Shown: one piece after another, positions 17,201 to 26,688 of the stretch
How the letters are laid out: each line of letters opens with the position of its first letter
Position numbering within the stretch: position 1 is the first letter of the stretch
NCBI GenBank assembly: GCA_018064685.1
Contig: JAGHUS010000187.1
Location: 1 to 55,802 of the forward strand
Reading direction: 5' to 3'
Source of the DNA: Bacteroidales bacterium
GTDB taxonomy: Bacteria > Bacteroidota > Bacteroidia > Bacteroidales > Bacteroidaceae
DNA: 55,802 bases
Translations under genes and position numbers: made by a program
The notes under the pieces: model-generated
The model's input: only the letters and a program-made list of their open reading frames with translations
What the model was told of the DNA's origin: nothing
Databases searched by the model: none

Positions 17201-18691
17201 TTACAGAGTGATGTTGAAGCCAATACCGATCACATCGTTCTTACGGTTGTAGACGTCTAGCTTATTGCCAATGGCAGTAGGAGTTGTCACGCTGCGATCG
17301 CCATAGAAGGTGTGCATGTAACCGAGGTCGATATTGAAGTACTTTGAGGGATGGATGCGAACACCCAGACCAATAGAGTTGTTGGAAAGGTTGAACGAGA
17401 GGTCGTTCATGTACTTATCGCTCAATCCATAGTTGGTGCTCTGGTAAGAAGCACTGACAGTAATAACACTATTTATGTCATACTCAGCACCTACAGCCAC
17501 CTCCCAAGTGTTATGGTCAACGAGGTCTTCCTTGTTGCCATACTTGCGAGCTGTCTTGTCAAAATACATCTTGGCAGAACCGTCGAAACGAACCTTGTCG
17601 TTAAGGCGGTATTCAGCACCCAGAGCCAGGATAGCGGGAATGTCCTCACGTACCTTCTCACCGTCCTTGAACTGTGCCAGTGTGTTGCCTTCCTGAGCAG
17701 CCTGTGCGGCAGCAACCTCGTTCATCTCACTCTTGTTCTTCAACGACATACGGGTGTTAGCTTCGTACTTCACAGCAACGTTCCAATGCTTGTTGATCTC
17801 CCAGTCAAGACCGAAGATAGGAGTAATGCCAAAGCCTGTCTGGTCGCAGTTCAACGCCAGGTCGCTGTTCATGTTTGCCATAGGCTGACCCATGATAGCA
17901 GCCTTGAAATCCTGCACATAACCGTTGTAGTTGCAAGTAGCATACACACCACGCAAACCGATATAGGCACTCAGGTTATCCTGAATCTTATAAGCACCAC
18001 CCAACTGCAAACCGAAATAATAGCTGCGGCCCTTCATATAGGCATCCATCTGATATCCCTGAAGATATGAACTGGGATTGGTACCGAACTGGGTCTTTCC
18101 ATAAGTAGCTGCTTCAGTTGCCAGTTTAGCCTGTGCCTGCTCCATAGTCATGCCAGCAGCCAAATAAGCAGGAATTGCAGTGGGACCTGCAGTTGTAGCA
18201 TATTGATTGGCAATACCAGTGATGATATTGGTAGCGAGATTTCCACCATAGAGTGCTTCGAAAGAACCAAGACCCTTGTCGAACTCGCACTTACCGCCAC
18301 CACCAGTCAGACCGAAGTGAGCTGAAAGTGACCAGCGATCCCAGTTATGAGAAAGGGTAATAGAGGGAATGACAGGTGCAAGAGCCTCACCCTTGAACTC
18401 ATGTGTTGTCTGACCAGGGTTGGCAGCATTGAAGCCAAACAGAGGGAAGGTAGTCTTGATATTACGCTGCTGGATGGCTGTCTGACTATTGATGCTCATG
18501 TGCCAGCCGGGACTGAGGAAAGCATTACCTGCGGGGTTGGCATAGAGGCTGGTCAGAGTGATCTGTCCCTCCTGAGCAAAGTTACGCAGAAAAGCTGCAT
18601 TCTGATTCGTGTTAGTAAGCAAACCGCCAGCCTGTGCAGTCAAAGCACCCAAGGCAAAAAGGGCGGATGAAAGAATTGAAATCTTCTTCAT
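17201..18691 (-). CDS. FadL/OMPP1/TodX-type outer-membrane transport protein
   Basis: This is a 496-residue outer-membrane barrel of the kind that takes up hydrophobic molecules such as long-chain fatty acids. A signal peptide (MKKISILSSALFALGALTAQ, then AGG) is followed by the family opening GLLTNTNQNAAFLRNFAQEG and SLYANPAGNAFL, which corresponds to the FadL N-terminal hatch. Many amphipathic strands follow (SITLSHNWDRWSLSAHFGLT, KYFNIDLGYMHTFYGD), and the C-terminus IGIGFNITL fits a beta-signal. A long extracellular-type loop around residues 140-215 contains a helical Ala/Gln-rich segment. It is a single-gene unit with its own promoter and terminator. The substrate is unknown. Confidence 0.88.
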   Translation of the reverse strand: MKKISILSSALFALGALTAQAGGLLTNTNQNAAFLRNFAQEGQITLTSLYANPAGNAFLSPGWHMSINSQTAIQQRNIKTTFPLFGFNAANPGQTTHEFKGEALAPVIPSITLSHNWDRWSLSAHFGLTGGGGKCEFDKGLGSFEALYGGNLATNIITGIANQYATTAGPTAIPAYLAAGMTMEQAQAKLATEAATYGKTQFGTNPSSYLQGYQMDAYMKGRSYYFGLQLGGAYKIQDNLSAYIGLRGVYATCNYNGYVQDFKAAIMGQPMANMNSDLALNCDQTGFGITPIFGLDWEINKHWNVAVKYEANTRMSLKNKSEMNEVAAAQAAQEGNTLAQFKDGEKVREDIPAILALGAEYRLNDKVRFDGSAKMYFDKTARKYGNKEDLVDHNTWEVAVGAEYDINSVITVSASYQSTNYGLSDKYMNDLSFNLSNNSIGLGVRIHPSKYFNIDLGYMHTFYGDRSVTTPTAIGNKLDVYNRKNDVIGIGFNITL

Positions 18692-18840
18692 AATAAAATA
18701 TGATTAATAATACTATTTCGTTCTCTATTTCAATCGTACGTTATTTCGTTCGTTCTCGGTTGTTTCATATAAGCAGGAACAGATACATCGTGACTCACGT
18801 CGCATGTCCTATTTGTGCATAATATTGTTCTATTTCGATG

Positions 18841-18848
18841 CAAAGGTA
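18841..18848 (-). promoter_or_regulatory. promoter -7 box for the FadL-type gene
   Basis: TACCTTTG at 18848-18841 (minus strand) fits the -7 consensus and gives a leader of about 140 bases. The spacer just upstream contains the stem CACTTT-TTGCG-AAAGTG (18851-18867). The leader holds repeated GAACGAAATA-like motifs at 18713-18745. The 551-base gap 18692-19242 contains this promoter, the 22-bp array and the ffh promoter, but no gene. Confidence 0.6.
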
Positions 18849-18971
18849 ACACTTTTTGCGAAAGTGTGCAACTTTTCAAGAGAAAAACTGCACAAAGAGC
18901 ACCCTAAATGTGCAGAATAGCACAAAAACAATCGATTATGTGCAAATTGACTGCACTAACACGAAAAAAAA

Positions 18972-19103
18972 CAATCGCTAGGATCACAAACGTCAATCGC
19001 TAGGATCACAAGCTTCAATCGCTAGGATCACAAACCTCAATCGCTAGGGGCACAAGAGCCAATCGCTAGGGGCACAGACAGCAATCATTAGGGTCCAAAA
19101 GAA
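18972..19103. repeat. six-copy tandem array with 22-bp period
   Basis: Six units start at 18972, 18994, 19016, 19038, 19060 and 19082, exactly 22 bases apart. The first five begin CAATCGCTAGG and continue ATCACAA or GGCACA; the sixth is decayed (CAATCATTAGGGTCCA). The last 4-6 bases of each unit vary. The array lies between the divergent porin and ffh genes. Confidence 0.95.
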
Positions 19104-19144
19104 ATACATTAATTATATACGCGCACGAGAAATAAGGCCGAAAA

Positions 19145-19176
19145 TTTGCATAATAGCATAAATTGCAGTAACTTTG
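19145..19176 (+). promoter_or_regulatory. ffh-folD promoter
   Basis: TTTG (19145-19148), then 20 bases, then TAACTTTG (19169-19176): a full match to the Bacteroidales -33/-7 pattern. The leader to the ffh start is about 60 bases. Confidence 0.8.
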
Positions 19177-19242
19177 CAGCCAAAATGCGCCAGAAAGGCG
19201 TAGGTATTGTATCAGAATAATCATAAAAATTGATATAGAAAG

Positions 19243-20604
19243 ATGTTTGATAATCTAAGTGAGAGACTGGAGAGGTCCTTCAAAATCCTTAAGGGTGAAG
19301 GCAAGATAACCGAGATAAACGTAGCCGAGACGCTGAAGGACGTGCGTCGCGCACTGCTGGATGCCGACGTCAACTACCGTGTGGCTAAGGACTTTACCGA
19401 CACGGTGAAGAAGAAGGCATTGGGACAGAACGTGCTGACAGCCGTAAAGCCCAGCCAATTGATGGTGAAGATTGTTCACGACGAGTTGGCCGAGCTGATG
19501 GGTGGCGAGACCTCTGAGATCAATCTGCCTGGCCGCATCGGCGACCCCACCATCATCCTTATGGCAGGTCTGAACGGTTCGGGTAAGACCACCTTCACCG
19601 GTAAGCTGGCCAAGATGCTGAAGGAGAAGAAGGCAAAGAATCCCCTCGTAGCTGCATGCGACACCTTCCGTCCCGCTGCTATGGAGCAGTTGAAGGTGCT
19701 GGCCGACCAGGTTGGAGTGCCCTGCTACATGGAGATGGGTGCTACCGACCCGGTAAAGGTGGCTCTGAATGCCATCCAGGAGGCTAAGGCCAAGGCCAAC
19801 GACGTGGTGATTGTCGATACCGCCGGTCGTCTGGCCATCGACGAGGAACTGATGCAGCAGATTCAGGACATCCGCGACGCCATCAACCCACACGAGATTC
19901 TGTTCGTAGTTGATGCAATGACGGGTCAGGATGCCGTGAACACTGCCAAGGAGTTCAACGAGCGTCTGGACTATACTGGTGTCATCCTCACCAAGCTGGA
20001 TGGTGACACACGTGGTGGTGCAGCACTCAGCATCCGCACCGTAGTAAACAAGCCCATTAAGTTTGTGGGTACAGGCGAGAAGATGGATGCCATCGACCCC
20101 TTCCACCCCGCACGTATGGCCGATCGTATTCTGGGCATGGGTGATATCGTCAGCTTGGTCGAGAAGGCTCAGGAACAGTACGACGAGAAGGAGGCAAAGC
20201 GCTTGGAGGCTCGTCTGCGTAAGAACAAATTCGACTTCAACGACTTCTACGCTCAGATTCAGCAGATCAAAAAGATGGGTAACATCAAGGATCTGGCTAG
20301 CATGATTCCCGGTGTAAGCAAAGCCATCAAGGACGTGGACATCGACGACAACGCATTCAAGAGCATAGAGGCTATCATCCTGAGTATGACTCCGAAGGAG
20401 CGTGAGAATCCCGCCATCCTCAACACCAGCCGTCGCACCCGTATTGCGAAGGGTTCGGGCACAACAATTCAAGAGGTAAACCGTCTCATCAAGCAGTTCG
20501 ACCAGACACGCCAGATGATGAAGCTCATGACAAACAAGAGCAAGATGGCGCAGATGGCATCGCTAATGAAGGGTAAGATGCCCGGTGGAATGCCTGGTAT
20601 GTAA
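19243..20604 (+). CDS. ffh: signal recognition particle GTPase
   Basis: Ffh binds SRP RNA and the signal sequences of emerging inner-membrane proteins, and hands ribosomes to FtsY. The 453-residue length is normal. An N domain (1-85) is followed by the G domain with P-loop [15 protein letters not shown] (about 107-121), the DTFRPAA motif, [12 protein letters not shown] and the [13 protein letters not shown] guanine-binding region. The M domain (about 300-453) has the RNA-binding helix-turn with [14 protein letters not shown] and ends in the Met/Gly-rich MPGGMPGM. The ATG at 19243 follows an A-rich leader with AGAAAG. It forms a likely operon with folD, 40 bases downstream. Confidence 0.97.
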   Translation: MFDNLSERLERSFKILKGEGKITEINVAETLKDVRRALLDADVNYRVAKDFTDTVKKKALGQNVLTAVKPSQLMVKIVHDELAELMGGETSEINLPGRIGDPTIILMAGLNGSGKTTFTGKLAKMLKEKKAKNPLVAACDTFRPAAMEQLKVLADQVGVPCYMEMGATDPVKVALNAIQEAKAKANDVVIVDTAGRLAIDEELMQQIQDIRDAINPHEILFVVDAMTGQDAVNTAKEFNERLDYTGVILTKLDGDTRGGAALSIRTVVNKPIKFVGTGEKMDAIDPFHPARMADRILGMGDIVSLVEKAQEQYDEKEAKRLEARLRKNKFDFNDFYAQIQQIKKMGNIKDLASMIPGVSKAIKDVDIDDNAFKSIEAIILSMTPKERENPAILNTSRRTRIAKGSGTTIQEVNRLIKQFDQTRQMMKLMTNKSKMAQMASLMKGKMPGGMPGM

Positions 20605-20644
20605 GAAACGTGAAGTTAGACAATTTCCCAAACGACTAAACAAT

Positions 20645-21523
20645 ATGGAACTGATAGACGGAAAAGCAACAGCAGCCACCATCAAGGCTGAGATAAAGGA
20701 GAAAGTAGAACAGATCGTTGCCAAGGGAGGTCGCCGTCCTCACCTCGTAGCCATCTTGGTCGGACACGACGGTGGCAGCGAGACATATGTCAAGAACAAG
20801 GTACTGGCATGCGAGGTATGCGGCTTTAAGAGCACACTCATCCGCTACGAGGATGACATAACCGAGGCAGACCTCCTAAAGAAGGTTGACGAACTAAACC
20901 ACGACGATGACGTGGACGGCTTCATCGTACAGCTGCCTCTGCCCAAGCACATCGACGAGCAGCGCATCAACGAGGCTATCGACTGGAGCAAGGACGTGGA
21001 TGGTTTCACTCCCGTCAACGTAGGTCGCATGGCACTGGGCTTGCCCAGCTACGTAAGCGCAACACCTAAGGGCATCCTTGAACTGCTCCGTCGCTACAAC
21101 ATAGAGACCAGCGGTAAGAAGTGTGTCATCCTGGGCCGTTCAAACATTGTTGGCAAGCCTATGGCACAGCTCATGATGCAGAAGCAGTATGGCGACAGCA
21201 CCGTAGTGGTATGCCACAGCCACAGCGCACAACTCAAGGAGGAATGCCAGTCGGCTGACATCATCATCGCTGCCATCGGCCGTCCCGACTTCGTAACAGC
21301 CGACATGGTTAAGCCCGGTGCAACTGTCATCGACGTAGGTACCACCCGCGTTCCCGATGCTACGCGCAAGAACGGCTTCCGCTTGAATGGCGATGTAAAG
21401 TTCGACGAGGTAGCCCCCAAGTGCAGCTTCATCACTCCTGTTCCTGGTGGCGTTGGCCCCATGACCATCTGCATGCTCATGTCCAACACACTGCAAGCTT
21501 ACGAGCAGAAATTCTGCAAATAA
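20645..21523 (+). CDS. folD: bifunctional methylenetetrahydrofolate dehydrogenase / cyclohydrolase
   Basis: FolD oxidises 5,10-methylene-THF with NADP and hydrolyses the product to 10-formyl-THF, supplying one-carbon units for purines and formyl-Met. I chose the ATG at 20645 ([14 protein letters not shown]), which matches the family start; a longer reading from 20585 would overlap ffh. The protein has 292 residues. Visible motifs are [14 protein letters not shown] with the catalytic Lys region (the family YxxxK), [26 protein letters not shown], the nucleotide-binding [13 protein letters not shown] and [15 protein letters not shown] near the end. It lies 40 bases after ffh with no promoter between, and a strong terminator follows. 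Confidence 0.97.
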   Translation: MELIDGKATAATIKAEIKEKVEQIVAKGGRRPHLVAILVGHDGGSETYVKNKVLACEVCGFKSTLIRYEDDITEADLLKKVDELNHDDDVDGFIVQLPLPKHIDEQRINEAIDWSKDVDGFTPVNVGRMALGLPSYVSATPKGILELLRRYNIETSGKKCVILGRSNIVGKPMAQLMMQKQYGDSTVVVCHSHSAQLKEECQSADIIIAAIGRPDFVTADMVKPGATVIDVGTTRVPDATRKNGFRLNGDVKFDEVAPKCSFITPVPGGVGPMTICMLMSNTLQAYEQKFCK

Positions 21524-21550
21524 GAAAAACATCTATAAGTAAAGAAAAAC

Positions 21551-21596
21551 ATTCAGGCTGTCGAGTTCAAGTCTCGACAGCCTGAATGATTTTTTA
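21551..21596. terminator. strong terminator after folD, usable in both directions
   Basis: ATTCAGGCTGTCGAG (21551-21565) and CTCGACAGCCTGAAT (21573-21587) pair perfectly over 15 bp with a 7-base loop, and a T-run at 21590-21595 follows. The A-rich bases before the stem (GAAAAAC) give a T-run on the minus strand, so it can also serve the convergent lipase gene. Confidence 0.95.
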
Positions 21597-21634
21597 TATC
21601 GCAGTAGAAAACTGTGTCGCTCAATAGCATTGAG

Positions 21635-24600
21635 TTAACGAACTACCTTCACAGTTTCACCACCTTTCTTACGCACGATGTTGATACCCTTTTGGGGCAG
21701 AGTAAGTTTAATACCAGAAACACTGTATACCGCTGGCGAAACATTAGACACACTATTGGCAACTTCCTCGATGCCATCCTCTTCGCCGAGTGCTTCTTCC
21801 TTATACACAACGTTCACTTTGGTCGATGCAACATGACCTCTGTAGGAAGCAGTGATCGTACACTCGCCTTCGCTCAATGCACAAATCTCACCGTCTTCAA
21901 CCTTAATTATGCCGGGGTTTGATGAAGTGTACTCTGGATTAACGTATGTTCTCTCTCCGTTCTCCCAAAACACCTTGCCGATTGGGGACATTTTCTGGTT
22001 AACATACATTGTTGAGGACACACCTTCGAGCGTGAAGTAGTTAATATCTGTCAAAGCAGGTATTTCTACACAGAGGGTGTCGCCAACCACTTCGTTGTTA
22101 TCAGTTACTCCCAATGCATACAGCGTAAGTGGACCAGAGTACCAAGAAGGCACATCGATTGAATAGTCATCATGATGACAGCCAACGTAACCATCCTCGT
22201 CGTTGTAGAATGAGAATAGAATATTCTTCGTGATGTCCGAACTCTTGTCCAACGTAACATTCAGTTTCCAGTTATTCTCCTCTAAGACGAGGTCGCTGTA
22301 GATATGCAAGTTGCAGTCTGGATTGGTAGAAACCTTAAAGATTGCCCCAGATTCTCCTTCGTTTGCTTTTGCCTTTACCTTTGCAACTGCATCTCTCTTA
22401 TTGAACCAAATGACATAATCTTCATCAATCTCTTTAAATCCCGACGTACAGAACTTGCCATGATCTACTGGCGCATGCAAAAGAGAAACTAAGTTCGCTT
22501 TGGTTTCCGACCAACTGCAGGTGCTGCAATGGTGAGCATCTGAGAAATAACCAAATAAACCTAAATCTGGCTGATTGAGCACAGCATAAGGTGCACTCTC
22601 TATTGTCACGTAAGTAGATTTCTCTGGCAAACCACCTAGTTGGCTAGTAAAACCGACTACTCCATCATGACGCCACTCGCCGAAAAGCATATCTAATACC
22701 TTTTTTGAATTTGAACGATATAAATTAAAACAAACAGCATCAACCAATGATGCCCCCGCAGCAGCAAATTTTTCCAAAAAACCACCCTTCTTCTCTGGAA
22801 GTATAACTGGCGGAGCGTCAACACCCTCATACATATAAGAGCATACAGCATGCACTGGGACACCTTCCAGCAAACCAGAAGAGGTACTTAAATCGAGAAT
22901 TGCCTGACTACCAGTTGCAAGATCATTTACAGCTGGTCCAATTTTATTTGTATAGAAACTATTCCAAACATACTTTGTAACATACCAAGTTGATTCAGCG
23001 CCTTCAACGAACCAATTGTTATCTTCATCTAAAAAACTATCATCTAATTCCTGCAAACCAGGAAGTAGATCGACAATATCACCAAAAGGTGAGCCCCAGT
23101 GAGGAGTATTTACAGTTATGATTTTGTGTATGTGTTTCTTGTTTGTTTCATCTTGACCATATAGGCGGGAAAGTATTCCACCCATGCTGTGGCCTACAAG
23201 ATCGTATGCATAGCTGACAATACCTTGCTCATACAAGTCTGTATATAGTTTCTCACAAGCTGTTTCAATTACTTTTGCAGTGTTGGCATTGTAATCAAAT
23301 GCCTTATTGTTGCTTTCTTTGTAGCTAACATTGTTGACCGATGTCATCAGGTAAGAACCATCTTCTTCCAGATACTTTACAAAGTTATCGAAACAGTCAG
23401 AGCTGGAATTCAGTCCATGTATCAAAGCCAGACCAGGACGGTAAACATCGAAGGAGGTCAGGTAAGCCATACCCTCTTCAACATCAGCAAGAGGAACATA
23501 AACCTTCACTACAAAATGTTTTTGTTTGGGCCTGATAGGGAAATTGGCCGGTGCACGGTAAATAAATCCTTCGCAACCGAATTTCTCATTGTACTTAATC
23601 TCATAGCACTGTCCTCTATCATTCACGTTGTCGGCAAGATACAATTTGCTGCCTTTCGAGTCGTAGAATTCCAACATTGGCTTCGCACCACCTTGACTGA
23701 CGTCCATTCCCGAAGGAATGGTAACGAAGATTTGAGCCATTCCGTCTGCAGTGAGACCATTGACGGGATCGAATGTAGAATAATTCTTAAATCCTCTATA
23801 TGCATATTTCTGAGCATCGCCATCAACAGTTTCAGGATTCTTCACAGTAATCTGGCAGGTTGCAGAAATACCACTTCCGTCGGTTGCCTTTGCTCTGATC
23901 TTCACCACACCAGGAGACAGAGCGGTCACAACGCCATCCTCGCTGACAGTAGCAACGTCCTTGTTATTCGATGCCCACGATATATTTGGGTTTGAGGCAT
24001 CAGTAGGCAGAACTGTTGCATTCAACTGGTACATCTGGCCACTTTCACCGCAATACATCATTGTCGGTTCGTTAGTGATTGTGATACTCTGAACAAGCGT
24101 CTCTTCATCTTGGCCAGTCCTATCAGGTTCTTTGTCCATGACAGGACGCACTGATCTGCCAGCAGCCCTAGTTCCAGTTATTCCAAAATGATAGTAGAAA
24201 CCTTCTTTTCCGTAAGCATAAAGTTCCTGTGTACCAAAAATAAGTTCTGTGGCATAGCTGCTATTGATGTACGTCTTAGACCAATATGAGCCATATATGC
24301 CTATAGAATTTTCGTCAACGTTGCTCTCTTTATGGCTAAAAGAGGCTGCAGGAAGGAAAATGCAGTTGCCGTTAGAGCCAATCACCATTGCTCCTTGCAC
24401 ACCTTCGTAGTTCATCCATATCCATCGGCATTTATTTAGAAGTTCATCCAATTGCTCCTTGGAAGGCATGTGCCAATCACCACCCCAATGTGCTGTAGCT
24501 GCATCATCTGACGGACCGAGATCAACCGATGTATTTGACTCCAGGTTATAATCGCTATAAACATCCTTCGTTGAAGTTTCTCCCCATGCATAAAAATCGC

Positions 24601-25372
24601 CAAAATCTTGTGGCTTCGAGGCGCCAACATTATAAGATGCCCAATATGCCGAGAGACCCAAATCCACAAAGGTGTGACCACGATGTATTCCACTTGCATT
24701 GTTTGGATTAGGAACGAAGATATTGCCGTTACCCTTATAATATATCTTGAAATTGTCAAAAATAGTCCAATCGCATCCATCTCTTTCGGTCTTTTCAACA
24801 CCAAAGGCAAGCACGCCATTGGTTACCTTGACGTGTACCGCATTGTCGGCGTACAAACCAGCCGTGAAACATTGCTGAGCAGAGTACATATCGAATGGAA
24901 GGCCGCTTTCTGAGCTGGAAAGATTAATCCCATTTGCAGCTATTTGGCTGAGTTCCGAGGCAATGCACTGCAGCGGAGTGCGTTCTCCATTGGCAAACAA
25001 ATAAGCAAGATGTTTGTCCTCATTGCTGTCATGAGTATTTGCAGCCACAGAATTAGTGTTTTGTGAAGTGTTACAATACCTATAAAAGCCTTGACAAGTG
25101 ATGACGTAATCTCCATTAGGTATATTAACTATCGTCTGGTAAATCCTGAATGCATCTTTGTTCCACGACTCAGCACTACTGTAATTAACTGTAGGACGGC
25201 CAATCCAGTTCGAATCTCCGTTCGAGAAGTCTGCATTTTCCGTAATAGCATTCGTTACGTCAATATAACCAGTTGTATCTATCGCAAAAGCAGATACAAT
25301 TGAAGAACAAGAAAAAATTAGTAACGAAAGTAGTCTCTCTGTTACCAGCTGTTTTAAGATTGAAACACGCAT
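21635..25372 (-). CDS. secreted alpha/beta-hydrolase (lipase/esterase-like) with FISUMP-like and BIG2 domains
   Basis: This 1245-residue exported protein has a signal peptide ending near IVSAFA. Residues 33-215 look like a carbohydrate-binding jelly roll (AITENADFSNGDSNWIG opening, repeated near the end of the glycosidase at 306-3914). Residues 231-411 match the FISUMP / major paralogous fold (FVDLGLSAYWASYNVGA, YAWGETS, WHMPSKEQLDELL). Residues 427-510 are a BIG2 Ig domain. The alpha/beta-hydrolase core spans about 647-960, with ALIHGLNSSSDCF, nucleophile Ser729 in GHSMGG, likely acid Asp903 (HDGVV) and likely base His946/947 (DAHHCSTC). A second Ig-like domain (about 1130-1210) and a T9SS-like tail follow (AVYSVSGIKL...GINIVRKKGG). 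The substrate could be a lipid or an ester on polysaccharide. It is a single gene with a shared terminator. Confidence 0.8.
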   Translation of the reverse strand: MRVSILKQLVTERLLSLLIFSCSSIVSAFAIDTTGYIDVTNAITENADFSNGDSNWIGRPTVNYSSAESWNKDAFRIYQTIVNIPNGDYVITCQGFYRYCNTSQNTNSVAANTHDSNEDKHLAYLFANGERTPLQCIASELSQIAANGINLSSSESGLPFDMYSAQQCFTAGLYADNAVHVKVTNGVLAFGVEKTERDGCDWTIFDNFKIYYKGNGNIFVPNPNNASGIHRGHTFVDLGLSAYWASYNVGASKPQDFGDFYAWGETSTKDVYSDYNLESNTSVDLGPSDDAATAHWGGDWHMPSKEQLDELLNKCRWIWMNYEGVQGAMVIGSNGNCIFLPAASFSHKESNVDENSIGIYGSYWSKTYINSSYATELIFGTQELYAYGKEGFYYHFGITGTRAAGRSVRPVMDKEPDRTGQDEETLVQSITITNEPTMMYCGESGQMYQLNATVLPTDASNPNISWASNNKDVATVSEDGVVTALSPGVVKIRAKATDGSGISATCQITVKNPETVDGDAQKYAYRGFKNYSTFDPVNGLTADGMAQIFVTIPSGMDVSQGGAKPMLEFYDSKGSKLYLADNVNDRGQCYEIKYNEKFGCEGFIYRAPANFPIRPKQKHFVVKVYVPLADVEEGMAYLTSFDVYRPGLALIHGLNSSSDCFDNFVKYLEEDGSYLMTSVNNVSYKESNNKAFDYNANTAKVIETACEKLYTDLYEQGIVSYAYDLVGHSMGGILSRLYGQDETNKKHIHKIITVNTPHWGSPFGDIVDLLPGLQELDDSFLDEDNNWFVEGAESTWYVTKYVWNSFYTNKIGPAVNDLATGSQAILDLSTSSGLLEGVPVHAVCSYMYEGVDAPPVILPEKKGGFLEKFAAAGASLVDAVCFNLYRSNSKKVLDMLFGEWRHDGVVGFTSQLGGLPEKSTYVTIESAPYAVLNQPDLGLFGYFSDAHHCSTCSWSETKANLVSLLHAPVDHGKFCTSGFKEIDEDYVIWFNKRDAVAKVKAKANEGESGAIFKVSTNPDCNLHIYSDLVLEENNWKLNVTLDKSSDITKNILFSFYNDEDGYVGCHHDDYSIDVPSWYSGPLTLYALGVTDNNEVVGDTLCVEIPALTDINYFTLEGVSSTMYVNQKMSPIGKVFWENGERTYVNPEYTSSNPGIIKVEDGEICALSEGECTITASYRGHVASTKVNVVYKEEALGEEDGIEEVANSVSNVSPAVYSVSGIKLTLPQKGINIVRKKGGETVKVVR

Positions 25373-25462
25373 GTTATTATAATGTGGATATTTTAAGAAT
25401 TACAATAGGTGAAAATTTTGCCGATTAACATAAAGTCCAAGGCTAACTGACTATATTAAAAG

Positions 25463-25495
25463 CAAATTTACACATTTTCTTCCATCTTTAAGATG
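25463..25495 (-). promoter_or_regulatory. promoter region of the lipase-like gene with palindrome
   Basis: TAAATTTG at 25470-25463 (minus strand) fits the -7 consensus. At the place where a -33 element should lie there is instead the perfect palindrome CATCTTTAAGATG (25483-25495), centred on its middle T apart from the odd base. It may be an activator or repressor site. The remaining bases of 25373-25560 hold no gene. Confidence 0.45.
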
Positions 25496-25560
25496 ATTTA
25501 TCTCAGATTTTCTCATATTAAAGCAAAAATGGAAAAATTAACGAAAAAAGTGCAAAAACA

Positions 25561-25592
25561 TTTGGCAGTCTCGAAATAATTGACTACCTTTG
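25561..25592 (+). promoter_or_regulatory. tRNA-His promoter
   Basis: TTTG (25561-25564), 20 bases, TACCTTTG (25585-25592): an ideal Bacteroidales promoter about 60 bases before the tRNA. Confidence 0.85.
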
Positions 25593-25655
25593 CACTCGCA
25601 AAACGGAAGAAGAGATTTCCATACAAGTTTTGCAAAGGCCCAAAGCCTTGTTTAT

Positions 25656-25730
25656 GGTGACTATAGTTCAGTTGGTTAGAGCGTCAGATTGTGGTTCTGA
25701 ATGTCGTGGGTTCGAGTCCCACTAGTCACC
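25656..25730 (+). tRNA. tRNA-His (anticodon GTG)
   Basis: The cloverleaf is complete. Acceptor GTGACTA (25657-25663) pairs with TAGTCAC (25723-25729). The extra 5' G at 25656 faces the discriminator C at 25730, as expected of tRNA-His. The D-arm contains AGTTGGTTA, the anticodon arm TCAGA-TTGTGGT-TCTGA has GTG in the loop, and the T-arm is GTGGG-TTCGAGT-CCCAC. CCA is not encoded (CAG follows). It has its own promoter and terminator and sits as a single tRNA between a lipase-like gene and the exopolysaccharide export genes. Confidence 0.97.
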
Positions 25731-25735
25731 CAGAG

Positions 25736-25768
25736 ATCCTCACAGCAATGTGAGGATTTACTGTTTTA
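25736..25768 (+). terminator. terminator of tRNA-His
   Basis: ATCCTCACA (25736-25744) pairs perfectly with TGTGAGGAT (25749-25757), followed by a T-rich stretch (TTTACTGTTTT). Confidence 0.85.
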
Positions 25769-25794
25769 TAAAGACAATGACAAGACACTATATA

Positions 25795-25829
25795 TAAAAA
25801 ACGTCGCTGCAAGAATATTGCAGCGGCGT
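25795..25829 (-). terminator. terminator of the export operon
   Basis: On the minus strand ACGCCGCTGCAA (25829-25818) pairs with TTGCAGCGACGT (25812-25801), one mismatch, and is followed by a T-run (25801-25796). It ends the wza-like gene 41 bases past its stop. Confidence 0.9.
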
Positions 25830-25869
25830 CTTTGCTATATAGCAGTTAAAAAAATCTCTTCGATATCTC

Positions 25870-26646
25870 TTACTTGATAACAAACAAGGTAATGAGGGTG
25901 GTAAGGAAAGAAGCGATTGAGATCCAGAAACCAGGAGTCTGCATCGTGTTACCATTCACGGTAGTCTCACGCTGCTTCTTCTTCGTAGGCTCAACATAAA
26001 TATAGTCACCAGGACGTGTCTGGAAGGCAGGAGACGTCATAATACTGTCACTAGATGTAAGATTGACACGATAAGCCAACTGCTTATCGCCATCCTGACG
26101 CAACACCAAGATGTTATCACGCTTACCAGAAATAGTGATGTCGCCAGCAGTGACAATAGCCTCAAGCAGATTGAGATGATCCTTGGTGAACTCATAACGA
26201 CCAGGACGAGCAACCTCACCCGACACAGAGTAGTACAGGTTCTTAAACTCAACAACAACCGTAACATTCTTGGCCAGGTTCAAACCCTCAATAGCTTCCT
26301 TTACCTTGCTGGCAACCTGCTCACGAGTCAAACCGCCAATATGGATCTTACCCACCTGAGGGAAGTCGATATTACCATTGCTATCGATGGTATAAGAACG
26401 TTGGTTGTTAGCCTGGTCGGTAGTACCCGTAGCACCCATCGTCAAGTTGAACATACCAGTCAACTCAGGATTCAAACTCTTAACGAAGATGGTAATCTTA
26501 TCGCCCGACTGCAACGTGATGGGAGGGCACATATAAGTTGATACAGACTGTCCATCCTGCAGATTTTGCAGATAACTAACATTGGGAGTCTTACAAGCAG
26601 AAAACAGCACCAAAGCCATAACTGCCAAATATATAAACTTCTTCAT
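25870..26646 (-). CDS. polysaccharide export lipoprotein (Wza-like)
   Basis: This 258-residue outer-membrane lipoprotein belongs to the polysaccharide biosynthesis/export family, which forms the exit channel for capsule or exopolysaccharide. The signal sequence ends in the lipobox FSAC (Cys18). The export domain starts at PPITLQSGDKITIFVKS and includes YTIDSNGNIDFPQVGKIHIG, then an SLBB-like part (VSGEVARPGRYEFTKDHLNL). A C-terminal hydrophobic stretch (FWISIASFLTTLITLFVIK) suggests a final membrane helix, as in the wider Wza family. It follows the Wzc-like kinase by 42 bases and shares its promoter. Glycosyltransferases, a flippase and a polymerase are absent from this window. Confidence 0.92.
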   Translation of the reverse strand: MKKFIYLAVMALVLFSACKTPNVSYLQNLQDGQSVSTYMCPPITLQSGDKITIFVKSLNPELTGMFNLTMGATGTTDQANNQRSYTIDSNGNIDFPQVGKIHIGGLTREQVASKVKEAIEGLNLAKNVTVVVEFKNLYYSVSGEVARPGRYEFTKDHLNLLEAIVTAGDITISGKRDNILVLRQDGDKQLAYRVNLTSSDSIMTSPAFQTRPGDYIYVEPTKKKQRETTVNGNTMQTPGFWISIASFLTTLITLFVIK

Positions 26647-26688
26647 GATTCTTATATTATATATAAATAAGGTGTAGGTGAATACAAC

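Noticed and set aside
18972..19103. CRISPR array
   Set aside because: The 22-bp period leaves no room for spacers; the variable part is only 4-6 bases and no cas genes are present.
19255..20472. Long antisense frame over ffh (and similar ones over araA, araB and the hexosaminidase)
   Set aside because: They mirror codon bias of the real genes and contain no family motifs.
25656..25730. tRNA-His as an integration site for an element carrying the wzc-wza genes
   Set aside because: No integrase and no direct repeat of the tRNA 3' end was found nearby.
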